Shown piece by piece: positions 1 through 12,518 of a stretch of 64,000 bases of DNA. Every line of letters starts with the position of its first letter. The first letter of the stretch is position 1. The stretch is from assembly GCA_028274465.1 (NCBI GenBank), contig CM051455.1, positions 130,544,096-130,608,095 on the forward strand, given 5' to 3'. This DNA is from Plantago ovata. Its lineage: Eukaryota > Streptophyta > Magnoliopsida > Lamiales > Plantaginaceae. The notes beneath the pieces were generated by a model. That model saw nothing but the letters and a program-made list of their open reading frames with translations. It was not told where the DNA came from and did no database searches. Both the position numbers and the translations under genes were made by a program.

Positions 1-130
1 CGAACAAGCCAAACATAAACAATGAACCAGTTCACATCTATTAAGTAGTACTAAAAGCACAAACAACAGTAAATAATAACTCAAAAAAAAAAAAAAAGTT
101 TATGCATGAGAAAATAAAGAGATAGAGTAC

Positions 131-1469
131 CTGTTTTATCAGTACAGATGGTTGTTGCTGATCCCATGGTCTCACAAGCAGAAAGTTTACGCACAAGAGC
201 GTTATCTGACATCATTCTTTTCATCGAGTATGCAAGAGTAAGAGTAACAGCCAAAGGCAATCCTTCTGGAATCGCCACGACTACAATTGTAACAGCGGCA
301 GCTATAATTCCCACCACCGCATTGATAACATTATCAGCTGGAGTCCTCCTACCAGTATATTCCCTATTCCCATTGGCGTCTTGTGTGTTCCCAGTAAAAT
401 ACCTAACCAGGAGCACCACAAGCACCAAAAATGCCACGGCTAATCCAACCTTGCCAATGGCTGAGGTCAGCTTATTCAATCTGGCCTGTAAAGGCGTCTC
501 CTCATCCGAATCACGGCTTATTTCACTCATCATCTCCCCCCAAGCTGTATTCATCCCAACAGAAGTAACTACCATTGTACCAAATCCATCTGCCACTTTA
601 GTCCCTGAAATCAAGAATGGATTATTCTCTGAATTGATCCTCACATAGTCACTTTCACCTGTCATGCTAGATTCATCGATTTCCAACGAATGCCCTTCCA
701 CGAACAATCCATCAGCAGGTACCTGATCCCCGATTTTCAAACAAATTAAATCGCCAACGACTATCTCAAAGATAGATATCTCCTGCCTTCTTCCACTCCT
801 AACCACCTCGATCGAAATATTGCTGCTGACATTGGAAAGCTTATCAAACTGCCTGCTTTGCCTGAAATTACTAATAGCAGACACAGCAATGACAAGAAAA
901 ACAGCGACGAATATGCTACCACCATCATACCATCCTTCCTGAGGGCCATGTTCTTTAATCCCAAATCCAAGAGACAGAGCAGCACAAACCATCAGAATGA
1001 GTATAGTTGGATCCTTCAAAGCTTCCCAAACAAATTCGAAAAAGCTCTTAGACTTTGGCTTCTGATAAGTATTCGTCCCGAACGCCAACTTCCTGGCAGA
1101 AACATCTTGGTCATCATGATCACTGATTCCACCCTGTTGATCTGTTCTGAGTGCAGAGCAAATCCCGTCGATTCCACCGAGTTTCGACAACCGATCAACG
1201 TTCTTGTCCTTAACAAGACTGTTAAGGCCAGAGTTGCTGATTTTGGAGAAACGAGTAGAGTGTTGTTCATCAACAATATCAAGAACGACTTCGTTTTCGA
1301 GGCGTTGGAATTCAATGGTGAGAGGAGACACTTTGGGTTGAGAACTGATGAGCAAACGGAAGGCCCTGGAGCAGTAAATAGCAGTAAAAGCCAAATGCCA
1401 TCTCTTTTTATTCTTCCCTGACTCAAGAATGCAGTACTTAGAACCACTAGCATTGAGAATTGCAGACAT
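131..1469 (-). CDS. P2B-type autoinhibited Ca2+-ATPase (ACA family), 5' exon only; gene continues past the window edge
   Basis: This exon encodes the first ~446 residues of a calmodulin-regulated calcium pump that exports Ca2+ from the cytosol. Visible in order: a basic N-terminal region with KNKKRW (likely calmodulin-binding and autoinhibitory), two membrane segments at about residues 153-200, the actuator motif TGES near 270, a third segment near 345-357, PEGLP of the fourth segment near 401, and the phosphorylation motif CTDKTG with the catalytic Asp near 444. The first ATG in frame is at 1469; a longer frame has no ATG. The frame derails just after DKTGT, and a phase-1 donor (G|GTACTC) lies at 130-129, so an intron interrupts the codon for the Gly of DKTG. 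Positions 1-130 are intron. The nucleotide-binding domain and remaining membrane segments lie outside. The sequence resembles the ACA12/ACA13 group, but I cannot assign the paralogue. Confidence 0.93.
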
Positions 1470-1489
1470 GGTATATATAAAAATCAACT

Positions 1490-4170
1490 TAAAAAAAAGA
1501 AACTGGTGAATTGAGGTGATGGAATAAAACAGTGAAGAGAATCAATTCAATAGAACAGTGATACGTACAGATTGAGTAGAATGTTGGCATTAGTTATATA
1601 CAGTAGATATTTCGTGTTAAGGCTGCTGCTTCCTGGAAATTTCGTGTGGTTAGATTTTCACCTTTTTTAGGCTCGACTCCAAACTCAGTGAAAAAGAAAC
1701 TCACTCCTCTATTTTGGTAAATGTGGATCATGGGGGGATGGATATGTATCGGAATATTGTAGGTAGTTGTTAGCCATCGGTTACAAAATTTTGAAATGAC
1801 ATCAAGATTTTAGCAGTAGTTTCCTCGCACTTCCTATAAAATTTCCTAAACCAGCTAATTTGCCATTTTAATTTTATGTTGCTATAGTCACAAATTAGTC
1901 TCTCATGGAATTTATGAAACCCGTGATCAAAAGAGACCTATTTTTAACCAACAGAGTCAACCCTTCCGAGATTGAATTAACAAGATTTTAATTTGTTTTC
2001 TATAATATGTTTTAGTGTTTAGTCCATGCTTGACTAAAATTGTATTTCATATTTCATAATTTACTTTATAAAGAATTTGTTTTCGACTAGGATAAAGAAA
2101 TTAATTATATTTGTACAACTTATAATTTTCCAATATAAGTACTTCATTAATAATTCATCACAAACTTTTTTTTTTTGGGATGTGTTATTATTATGAATAT
2201 AAAATAATTGGGAATGAAGTTGTTATTTGATTTTTATTTTTTTGGTCATGGTAAAATTAGGACACGCACAAAGCCAACGTTTGAACTTTGAAGTCCATAT
2301 GTAAAAACATTAAAGTTTATTCTGTTTACATTATTTATTGGGTGTGAAGATTTCACATTCATGCCGAGGCCGATATTATATTAGTGTATCCACATCCAAA
2401 CGTGAAGTGGTGCTATAGAGAATACATGCGGCATGATCGATGCAAATATAAGCAAGTGTGACGAGGTATGAACGTTAATTATTCTTCTTGGTGGTCATAT
2501 TAAGTAAGAATGTCATCGAAGAGTCTATGTAATGTAATATAACAACCTTATGGAGAAGAAAGCGAGTATGGTAGATAGGAAAGCGAGTATAGTAGATAGG
2601 AAAGCTAACTTCAACTAGTCTTTTGAGGAGATATGATTTAAGTAGATATAGTACGTAGTACGTACTATTAAATAGTACGTGAGCCGATTAATTAACATCT
2701 AACATGAGAAGGGTACTTTATTTTGGTTTGTGTCATTTCAGCTACGCGTACTTAAAAAGGTATAAGAATATATTGATGAAAATTAGGGGATGATGATCAC
2801 TTCACGTGGAAGTAAAGTATTAATTCTATGAGAGTGTATGTACGTAATGGGGGTGAACGCGTTCGGTTAGCTAGGGATAGTTCATTCTCATTACCTACAA
2901 AACAATAACAACAATACATGTGTGATGTGTGCACAATACTGCACATATATGGCAGGGCAGCCCGTAATTGTACGTGAACCATGCTACTAATTAAGTTTTT
3001 AAATGTTGAGAGTAGTTTATTCGTAACGTGGTATTATTAATTAAAAAATGGCTAGTGCTCTACACATTTAGAATACCGCATCTAACCAATTCCAAAATCA
3101 ACCAAAAATACTAACCATAACCAATAACCAATATAACTCCTCCTACAATTACTTCCTACAAGAAAAAACATAGTTATGAAATCTTTAATTTTCTTATTTA
3201 TGTTATAACTTAACTATATATGACTGGCTACTTAGTCAGCCTCAATCTATATCTATATATGTTGCTCTCGTTTAATTATAAACACCCATTTTGCATGGAA
3301 CAAAGGTATATAAAATAAAGTATAAAGACTTAATTACGCTCACACCACTTGTTAATTGCTGAAATTACATCCCCGTCCAACTGTTTTCATCAATTACATC
3401 TGGATCCAATTCGGTATGAGAGAGTTGACCAGATTTTTTGGCTTATTCCTCTCTTTTAACACCAAACATGCCCTTAGCTGAATTTATTTTACTCCAGTAG
3501 GAGCTTGCCGGATTTCGGAATCCGGTACCGAAAATTAGTAGAAGAAGAAGATTAAAAAAAAATTTAAAAAAAAAAGATAAGAAAGATAAGAAAAAGAAAA
3601 AGAAAAAAATATTAAAGAAATAAAGAAAAGAAGGGAAAATAAAAATTAATAATTTTGGTCATATTGTGAAATATAAATTTTGTTGGGGGTTTGATTTACA
3701 ATAATATTATAGATCAAATTGAAGTTTTATTAATTATGTGGTGTTGATTTCGTAAAATAGAAAATGTTAGGGTCTAATGTGCAACACATAAGACACATGC
3801 TAAAAGTGTCTAATACAATTCAAAAACATTAGAAGGCACTATGTCACATAACTTAGAAAAAATCGTATTTCACTTTGTTTTAGCCTCTCCCAAACACCAT
3901 CTAGAGAGAATGTAGCCACTCAACTAATCCTGAATGCGCAAAAATATTTCATGTTTAAGAAATTGAATTGATGCTCATGCAAAACTTCAACAATAATGAA
4001 TCCAAGGGAAAAAAAAACCATTATTAAATCAACCATAGGATTAATTCATCATAAAACACAATCAGAAGTAACGAACCCAAGGGAAAACATACATTAATTC
4101 ATTAAACCAACACATATTATCATCTTAAAACTTAATATTGTGTGTCTTAATTAAAACTGAATAATTCAGT
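1490..4170. other. AT-rich intergenic region upstream of the Ca2+-ATPase
   Basis: I see no gene here. It holds the promoter side of the pump gene, a short tandem repeat near 2557-2610 (about 25 bp, AAAGCGAGTATGGTAGATAGG-like), and a purine-rich tract at 3540-3640. The stretch 3480-3790 (ACGT-poor, with a small palindrome near 3505-3530, then GATAAGAAAGATAAG runs and GAAATATAAATTTTGTTGGGG) resembles one arm of the foldback element found at 32.4-33.6 kb, so it is probably a half-copy of that family. Confidence 0.5.
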
Positions 4171-4173
4171 CGC

Positions 4174-4525
4174 TCATTTGGAAGATTTCTTCAACGAGCG
4201 TGAATGTTTCAGTCCACACTTATTGCACAAGATCTGCAAATTAAACAAAGCAAATAGAAAAACAAATTAAGACTGAGAACTTATCATCTTACACTTTGTC
4301 AGCATGAACATTGTATGTATCAATTCAAATGTTTAACGTGATACAAATGACCACACAATAGGGTTTTGCGATTGTCATAATTAAGCTCACCTTGCCAGCA
4401 GAACCTCTACGCCAGCTTGTAGAAATCATAGTGTTGCAATTTGCGCACACCTTTGCTTCATTATGGGTGTGCCATTTGCGACTCCAAGGACCCCCCGGTA
4501 AGGATTCCAACAGCATTGCCCTCAT
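4174..4525 (-). CDS. Short GATA-type zinc-finger protein gene or gene fragment (two exons)
   Basis: Two exons, 4391-4525 and 4174-4233, join in phase 0 across a GT-AG intron (donor GTGAGC, acceptor TTTGCAG) to give a 64-residue protein. It contains one complete GATA finger: C-x2-C at the end of exon 1 (CANC), the WRRG signature, and LCNKCG at the start of exon 2, with 17 residues between the Cys pairs; it ends with a basic tail (HSRSLKKSSK). GATA fingers bind (A/T)GATA(A/G) DNA in the nucleus. The intron inside the finger and the matching phase argue that this is real coding sequence. However, the protein is far shorter than ordinary plant GATA factors, and its 5' part is shared with the tandem array that starts next to it, so it may be a truncated relic or an exon captured by a transposon. 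Earlier exons could exist; I did not find them. Confidence 0.6.
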
Positions 4526-7400
4526 AGGTCGAGGAGCTAATCATATCTCTAGAATTCACATGCAAATTCACCATTCCATTTGTAACATTAATATGAAAAA
4601 CAACAAAAATACGACTAAACAAATACATAAATATATAACACTATGCATTTACAATGATAAATGAAAACCAAGCCATCTTTCTGACTCTAGTATAGTTAGT
4701 ATATATGATTATTTGTAACATTTTCTTTCTCTAAGGAAAACTTACATACTAGTTAAGATATATAAGTGGAAGGAAAAACCAGAGACGAAAGAAAAAATCA
4801 CCTCAAAGTTTAAGAAAAAGTATTTAAAATACATAACTTATTTTGACACAATACAATAGGTGTAGGTTATTTATAGCGGCGGATTGAGCTAGTGTGTAAC
4901 AATATACATGGTTGTCTGAGATGAAAATGAGGTTTCTTAAAAAAAAAAAGAGAGAGAGAGAGATGGAAATGAGTGGTAAATTAAATGCACTTGGCTAAAA
5001 ATTAATTAAAGCAACACAACATAGTACTTAGGCATGCTCCATTAGAAGTACAACATGCATGAGTTCAACAGTTGAGCGCAAGCTTAGCTCAACAACTCTT
5101 GTAGAGCTTGCGCTTTTGATGGAGCGCAACATGGGGGATAACATGTGGTTTGCGCTCCATCAAAAGCGCAAGCTCAACGAGATTTGTTGAGGTGAGCTTG
5201 CGCTCAACACTTTGTTTAATAGTCTTTTTTTTTTTCTTGTTTACTTTTCTTTCCTCTCTACGATACTACTACTCGATCTATTTTACATAATACTACTAGT
5301 CTGTTTTGCTTGTTGTTGTGTGGTTTTTTTTTCCTTTCTCTACTATACATACTACTACTCTTATTTTATATATACTACTGCTATTAGTCTATTTTGACAC
5401 AATACAATAGGTGAAGACTATTTATAGCGGCGGATTGAGCTAATTGGTGACAATATGCATGGTTGTCTGAGATGGAAATTAGTGGTAAATTAAATGCACT
5501 TGGCTAAAAATTAATTAAAGCAACACAACACACTACTTAGAATTCCAACAGCATTGCCCTCATATGTCAAGGAGCTAACCATATCTCTAGAATGCACTGC
5601 AAATTCACAATTCCATTTGTAACATTAATATGAAAAACAACAAAAATATGACTAAATAAATACATAAATATATAACACTATGCATTTACAATGAGAAATG
5701 AAAACCAAGCCATCTTTCTGACTCTAGTATAGTTAGTATATATGATTATTTGTAACATTTTCTTTCTCTAAGGAAAAATTACATATTAGTTAAGATATAC
5801 AAGTGGAAGGAAAAACCAGAGACGAAAGAAAAAATCACCTCAAAGTTTAAGATAAAGTATTTAAAATACATAAGTTATTTTGACACAATACAATAGGTTA
5901 TTTATAGCGGCGGATTGAGCTAGTGGGTGACAATATGCATGGTTGTCTGAGATGGAAATGAGTGGTAAATTAAATGCATTTGGCTAAAAATTAATCAAAG
6001 CAACACAACACAACACTTGGCTAAAATTTAATTAAAGCGACACAACACAATACTTAGGCATGCTCCATTAGGAGCGCAACATGCATGAGTTCAACAATTG
6101 AGCGCAAGCTTAGCTCAACAACTCTTGTTGAGCTTGCGCTCTTGATGGAGCGCAACATGGCGCAAGCTCAACAAGAGTTGTTGAGCTAAGCTTGCGCTCA
6201 ACCGTTGAGCTAGCTCAACTATTTGTTTAATAGTTTCCTTTTTTTCTTGTTTACTATTCTTCCCTCTCTACAATACTACTACTCGATCTATTTTACATGA
6301 TACTACTAATCTGTTTTGCTTGTTGTTGTATCGTCTTTTTTCATTCTCTACTATACTACTACTATTATTTTACATATACTACTGCTATTAGTCTATTTTG
6401 ACACAATACAATAGGTGAAGACTATTTATAGCGGCGGATTGAGCTAGTTGGTGACAATATGCATGGTTGTCTAAGACGGAAATGAGTGATAAATTAAATG
6501 CACTTACCTAAAAGTTAATTAAAGAAGCACAACACACTACTTAGGCATGCTCCATTAGGAGCGCAACATGCATGAGCTCAACAGTTGAGCGCAAGCTTAG
6601 CTCAACAACTGTTGATGGAGGGTTTGCGCTCCATCAAAAGCGCAGGCTCAATAAGAGTTGTCGAGCTGAGCTTGCGCTCAACTGTTGAGCTAGCTCAACT
6701 CTTTGTTTAATAGTTTCTTTTTTTTTTCTTGTTTACTTTTCTTCCCTCTCTACGATACTACTACTCGATCTATTTTACATAATACTACTAGTCCGTTTTG
6801 CTTGTTGTTGCGTCGTCTTTTTTTCTTTCTCTACTATACTACTACTCTTATTTTACATATACTACTACTATTAGTCTATTTTGACACAATACAATAGGTG
6901 AAGATAGCGGCGGATTGAGCTAGTTGGTCACAATATGCATGGTTGTCTGAGATGGAAATGAGTGGTAAATCAAATGCACTTGACTAAAAATTAATTAAAG
7001 CAATACAACACACTACTTAGGCATGCTCCATTAGGAGCGCAACATGCATGAGTTCAACAGTTGAGCGCAAGCTTAGCTCAACAACTCTTGATGGAGGGCA
7101 ACATGGGATTTGCGCTCCATCAAAAGCGCAAGCTCAACAAGAGAGTTGTTGATCAGCTGAGCTTGCGCTCAACTGTTGATCACAAACTCAACTCTTTATT
7201 TAATAGTTTTCTTTTTCTTTTTTTTTTTATTTTTTACTTTTCTTCCATCTCTAGGATACTACTACTCGATCTATTTTACATAATAATACTACTAGTCTGT
7301 TTTGCTTGTGTTGTTATGTCTTCTTTTTTTGTTCTCTAATATACTACTATTAGTTTATACTACTGCTACTGCTATTAGTCTATTTTACATATTAAAGTGG
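4500..7400. repeat. Tandem array of ~0.5 kb units rich in palindromes, five copies
   Basis: The anchor TTTTGACACAATACAATAGG recurs at about 4841, 5392, 5878, 6395 and 6878, giving units of 551, 486, 517 and 483 bp. Each unit carries GCGGCGGATTGAGCTAG, a GGTAAATTAAATGCACTTGGC block, GCATGCTCCATTAGGAGCG and GC-rich inverted repeats built from TTGAGCGCAAGCT and its complement, then a T-rich tract with repeated ACTACTACT. A longer duplication is superimposed: 4501-4900 recurs at 5537-5940, which includes the start of the GATA exon. No transposase frame is visible. ORFs in the array are low-complexity pyrimidine translations. Confidence 0.85.
6098..6201. repeat. Strong palindrome inside the tandem array (30-bp arms)
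   Basis: The 30 bases at 6098-6127 are the exact reverse complement of 6172-6201, separated by 44 bp that contain further partial inverted copies (for example GTTGAGCTTGCGCTC). Similar but imperfect palindromes occur in the other units near 5074-5210, 6585-6690 and 7065-7190. Confidence 0.85.
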
Positions 7401-8078
7401 ATTCATATACTACTGGTCAATTTAATTACATGCATTTCTCTTTTTTTTCTTTCTTTTTATTATTCTATTTGTATAATTAACATATAAATAAATAAATAAA
7501 AAACATGAAAACATTGATGAAAGTTTATGTGTAATTTGGAGTAAAATAAAATTTTAAGTGTATTTCAAAAACATGAAAAAGGTTTGTGTGTAAAATAATT
7601 TTTTTTTGAAATAAAAATTATGAAGTTAAAATATTATAATTTTCCTTAAAATAGTAATTTTGAATGTCATTTAGTAAATCACCATCGACTCAGACCCAAA
7701 TAGATTCAATTTGAAATTATCCAAAATTACAATGCGAATAACACCCAAATCCGAACAACATCCGATCCAATCCAGTCGATCTCATCCGAAATAAATAAAC
7801 GGCCTGAACAATATCTGATCTGAATTTTCTCTATTTGAATTTGATTCGTACTATCTGTTTAGTATTGGTTAGTATCTAGGTGCAAAAGTGGCGACATACT
7901 CATTGGAATCTTCATATGCCAATGGGTGATTACTTCTTCATAAGATATTAAGTTGCTGCTAAAGTAGATTTACACACTGCGTAAAGAGGCCACTCAATTT
8001 TTTATGTGTAAGATGTGCCAATGATAATTTGTTTTCCTATATGATTACAGAACTACAGAAGCACTCTAAATCTTGATA
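7401..8078. other. AT-rich spacer
   Basis: Apart from poly-T and poly-A runs (7440-7610) I see nothing coding or structured in this spacer between the tandem array and the Mutator-like element. Confidence 0.4.
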
Positions 8079-8087
8079 TCATTTTAA

Positions 8088-9450
8088 GGGTCAATTAGAG
8101 GTTATATTTTTCAATCTTATTTACATGTTAATGATGCTTAGAATCTTGTTTACATAAAAGTAACTTTTCTAGTTAAATTTCAGAATTAACCATTACCTTA
8201 TATATACAAAACATATGTACCATAATTTTCTCTAATCATGTATACATTAACTATCTTATTAATTCATCCAAATCCCAGAAAAGTAATTTGATTAATATAG
8301 TCAAACATACCAAATCAAATAGTATCCAAATACATCAACGTACTCGGTACTCCATTCATCTATTTATCATTCTCAAAAAGTCCCATCCATACATCATTTT
8401 GGCTTCGCATTCCGGTACCTATTTCCTATCTCAAATAGATAATCAACTTAAGAGTTTAATTAGCAAACTGAAATAAGAAAATAATGCGGATAAAAATTAG
8501 GTATCAGGTGGTAGATGTGGTGCTTCTACAACCGTTAATACTTGTTGTACATATTTTGTACAGTTAATTAAACGTACATATTTTATAATAGTGAAAAAAC
8601 AGATGGTACGTGATTTGTAAATGTGTGATACATAATTTTTTCAAGTGGTATATGCTTCATACCAATAATTACATGTAGATAAAATAAATGCATATAAACA
8701 TGTTCACTTAACTTCTAATATTTCATAGTTCACCATTTGACATCAATAACTTAAATTAGGTATCAATTAATATCAAAAATATTCCTTCTTTTATTTTTTA
8801 GTTCCTATGTCCCGACAAAAGTCTAATATCAGGTACCAATAGCCTATAAACTCTACTCATGCATGCTTGTCTAATAAGTGGTACATGATACATGATTCAT
8901 TCATGATCATGTTTTAAAAAAGTGGTACATGATTGCTCAATGCTCATACATACATACGTTGTAAGCTTTCATACATATGTTTATATAATATACATGATAT
9001 ATTAAATATGGTACATATATAGAGTGATTTATTTAACTTTGACACTTTGCATTACATCCCCTACATGGCTTGATGGTGTAAACAATCGCAATTGTCAATC
9101 ATGAGATTAACTAAAATTAGCCATACTTGATTTTATTGTTTGTTGTGTAGGCTACAACTATGGATTGCCTAATTATAGTGTTGACTTATTTAGGTGAGTA
9201 GATGGACTAAAATTAGTAAGAAGTTTAAGATATATAACGGAAAGCAAGTAAATAAAAAATAAGACAATAATATTAATTACTAGCTCAGGGGTAGTATAGG
9301 TACAAAAAAGTATATTTGTGTAAATATTTTTAAAAAATGTTACTTATCAGTAATAAAGATTATACTACAACATTAGAAATGAAAGAGTTATTTAAGTCAT
9401 CATTAAAGTGTAATAAGTTTCAAAAAACATCACCTACAATTAATTTTCCG
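8088..9450. mobile_element. Non-autonomous Mutator-like element, copy 1 (1.36 kb)
   Basis: The left end GGGTCAATTAG and the right end TTAATTTTCCG (reverse complement CGGAAAATTAA) are related inverted termini. They are flanked by a perfect 9-bp direct repeat TCATTTTAA at 8079-8087 and 9451-9459, the size typical of Mutator-like elements. Subterminal blocks (TTACATGTTAATGATGCTT at the left, CAAAAAACATCACC at the right) recur at the ends of the second copy at 31.45-34.63 kb. The interior is AT-rich with many TACATG words and has no coding frame, so it would depend on a transposase supplied elsewhere. Confidence 0.85.
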
Positions 9451-9971
9451 TCATTTTAAAGTCTGGTACAGGTTTGTTTCTGCCATAACTTCTAGCCAAT
9501 ATATTGTATCAATTCCTTACACAAATTGATAAGCTGCTAGGCATAAGCTACATCAAAACAACTAAATCATAACCAACCTATTCACCTATTTACTTAACTA
9601 TTGTGAATGATCCAGAACTGGAAATTAGGCAGTGGCCAAACCAATAAAGACCCACTCTTGGCCTCTTCCACAAATCATGACGTTGGCTCGACCGTAGAGT
9701 GGCACCCTTCCAAAGTGCAACTCACCAACCCTAGCTCTTGAGCCTTCATGATCGATCACCCATTGAGTCCGTCCAAGTAAGTAAAAATACGTTCATCCGT
9801 GACATTATGGAACTGTTCACACATTGTAACTCATTTGTTATTCCAATATGGGATCATATATTTCTCCGAGACATATTTTCTTACACTGAATAAAGCTCTT
9901 CAATGCTTGCGTTGTCTAGTAATATAGCAGCTGCTAAGTATGCTTCTTCCAAACTACCAGTGCTTTCTAGG
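9451..9971. other. Spacer with one arm of a long-distance inverted repeat (9625-9783)
   Basis: The segment 9625-9783, with TTCCACAAATCATGACGTTG and GGCACCCTTCCAAAGTGCAA, reappears inverted at about 22750-22910. No gene is visible. On the minus strand one frame of this segment reads through about 35 residues without a stop, but I do not recognise the product. Confidence 0.5.
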
Positions 9972-10491
9972 TTGGACGTTTCAATGTCTTACAGGTACCA
10001 AGATCGATTAATTCGGCGCAACGGAAAAAAATCTCACTTTTATATACACAAGAAAGTATTATAATGATACAATACTCACGCACACAAGAGCTTCGGCTCT
10101 TTTCTCTTGATCACTCTTACAAGCTGCTGCTCTGTTTCTTGTCCTCTTTCAATTCTCTTTTTTATTCACTCATACATACACAAATACATCAAGCACATAT
10201 TTATACTACTGCTAAGTCGGTGGTCTAGAATCTCTAGATAAATCCACAAGATTATCACATACCTCCAATGTTGCCCTCATTCTAGATGGTTCTTCTAGCT
10301 TTCTTCTTTTTTAATGTCTTCAACAATATTCTGGAGTCTTCTTCATTTTATCATCTCAATTCAACCGACCTTGCTGTTTCTTTGTTTGAGGTCCTTCAAT
10401 TTTATTTTGCACCAGATCCCTCTAGATTCTTCTTCTTCCAATTAGGCCCTTCTAGATTCATTTATTTCAAATTGAGCTTATATTTTCAACA
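9972..10491 (-). repeat. 3' LTR of the Copia element
   Basis: 520 bp, preceded in element sense by the polypurine tract at 10492-10500. Long ORFs on the plus strand within both LTRs are only translations of T-rich LTR sequence. Confidence 0.9.
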
Positions 10492-10548
10492 TCCTCCCTT
10501 AAGCTCAATTTGTCAAAGTTCACTTCGAGTCATCCTTGTGCAACTTAC

Positions 10549-11813
10549 TCACCTCGTACGGAATATACCGACTCCACTTGCATTCGACTTCGATCTCCAC
10601 GAATCATGATATCTACATCCGAATCTTTTCGATGAAGTGTTTCTTTGTCTTATCGCGCTTCTTGCTTCAATTTTATTCTCGCCTCCGGGTGGCTTCCTCA
10701 AAAAACATGTATCTCTTCTCTTAATGATCCTCCTTCGTCTATTCACCGTACTCGACCATTTCTTTTCTCTTGCAACGTCTTCGGACGTTTTCAGATTGCA
10801 ATTTGCATGAAGAGAAATCAGATTCACATTTCCATCTTGCTGTTGTGCTTCTGTTGCTTCATAGATATCACTCAAGCTTCGTGTTCTTCTCGGTGGCGAT
10901 TCCGGTTCTTCAACCTCTATGCGAGCTTCCGCTTCACCATCGACAACAATGGACTTTCCTTTGTCTTCTGGATCATTCCAATTCCACATCTGATCTTCTT
11001 CAAAGACGACATCCCGACTTATGATATTCTTCTTCGTAAGTGGGTTATATAGCTTATAACCCATCGTTCTATCTCCATATCCAACGAAAATACACTTCTC
11101 ACCTTTGTCGTCAAGCTTGGTCCTTCTGGCCTCCGGGATTTTCACATATGCAATGCATCCAAATACTCTCAAGTGTGAGACGCCTGGCTTAAATCTACTC
11201 CATGCTTCTTCGGGTGTTTTGAACCGTACACTTTTTGTCGGACAACGGTTCAACAGGTACACGCTCGTCGCTACGGCTTCAACCCAAAACTCTCTTGGCA
11301 AGTTCTTCCCTTTCACCATACTCCTTGCCATATCCAATATCGTGCCATTCTTCCTTTCCGCCACTCCATTTAGATGTGGCGTGTAAGCAGGCGTCAATTG
11401 GTGAATGATCCCATGATCCTTGCCATACCTCTCAAACACCTCTGATGTATATTTGCCACCTTGATCGGACCTTAAAACGTTTATGCGGTAACCACTTTGT
11501 TTCTCCACCATATTCTTGAATTCCTTACAGACCTCAAATACTTCTGATTTTCTCTTCAAGAAATAAACCCATGTTTTTCTAGAAAAATCATCAATAAAAG
11601 TAAGGAAATATTGGTTACCTCAAGAGATATGGGCGTGAGTGGACCACAAACATCCGTGTGCACGATCTCCAATGGACGCGCGACTCTCAATCTCTTCTCC
11701 TTCGAGAAACTCGGCATGTGATGCTTTCCGAGAATGCACCATTCACAAACTTCATTCGGGTGATCAATATGAGGCAGAACTTTCACCATATTCCTTGTGG
11801 ACAACAACTTCAA
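10549..11813 (-). pseudogene. Copia integrase region with a frameshift; reverse transcriptase missing
   Basis: The part 11556-11813 has the end of the HHCC-type pre-integrase domain (CEWCILGKHHMPSF) and the integrase core start (HTDVCGPL). Near 11620 a one-base change shifts the frame, and the core resumes from 11559 with [17 protein letters not shown] and the Copia GKGY-like C-terminal module ([16 protein letters not shown]). From about 10870 onward the sequence leaves the usual Copia polyprotein and runs to the polypurine tract with no reverse-transcriptase or RNase H motifs (no YVDD). This marks the internal deletion. Confidence 0.85.
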
Positions 11814-11846
11814 GCCTCCAAAATTTAATTGTTCAAACTGTAGATG

Positions 11847-12518
11847 TCACAACCACGACTCATCTTTTATGATGCTTTTCATACACTTCAGTGTATCATG
11901 CCTTAATGTTATCGAAAATAACCTATTCTTCGCCATCTTAACATGTGCAATTAAATTTCCGCGTGAATCTCTAAGTGTCAAGTGCGAATCTTTCATAGTG
12001 ATGTTAAAACCTTTCTCCAAGAGTTGACCAAGGCTTAAAATGTTGCTTTTCAAAGCTGGTATGTAATAAACATTCGATATATTGCCATGATTACCAGATT
12101 TAGATTTGTAAAGAATCGTACCTTTGCCTTGGACCGGAACTCTGGAGGAGTCTCCGAACATCACATCTCCTTGTGAAGTTTCTTCCAACTCCGCGAACAT
12201 CTCCTTCTTTCCGCACATATGATTGCTTGCTCCGCTATCGAGATACCACGTGGAATATTCATCTCCATCAACACCTTTATGGATGAACAGTGATGTTGCT
12301 CCATCATCATTTTCGACACTGACATCTACATAATTTACTTGTTGCCGACCTCCGTTGAATTTCGCTTGTCGACACTCATTGCTATAATGTCCAAACTTGT
12401 GACAATTATAGCACTCAACATTTCTTTTATCAAAAGTCTGTCGACTTACCGATTGGTTGCAACCGCCTCGTCTATAGCCTCGTCCACATCCTTGACCTCG
12501 GGCTCTTGGTGCAAACAC
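11847..12518 (-). pseudogene. Copia zinc knuckle, protease and GAG-pre-integrase region
   Basis: Shows a CCHC zinc knuckle (CYNCHKFGHYSNEC), an aspartic-protease signature (WYLDSGASNHM, with DSG as the catalytic triad) and the start of the GAG-pre-integrase domain. Its frame differs from the gag frame upstream, which it overlaps by 70 bp, consistent with a frameshift rather than a designed junction. Confidence 0.85.

Noticed and set aside
4841-7400. CRISPR-like array
   Set aside because: Units are ~500 bp, not short repeats with unique spacers, and the genome is a plant's.
8500-9020. TACATG-rich stretch as a separate satellite
   Set aside because: It is the interior of the Mutator-like element defined by its 9-bp duplication.
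10286-10609. Plus-strand ORF of 107 codons (and its twin at 13710)
   Set aside because: It is a translation of the T-rich LTR on the strand opposite to the Copia genes.
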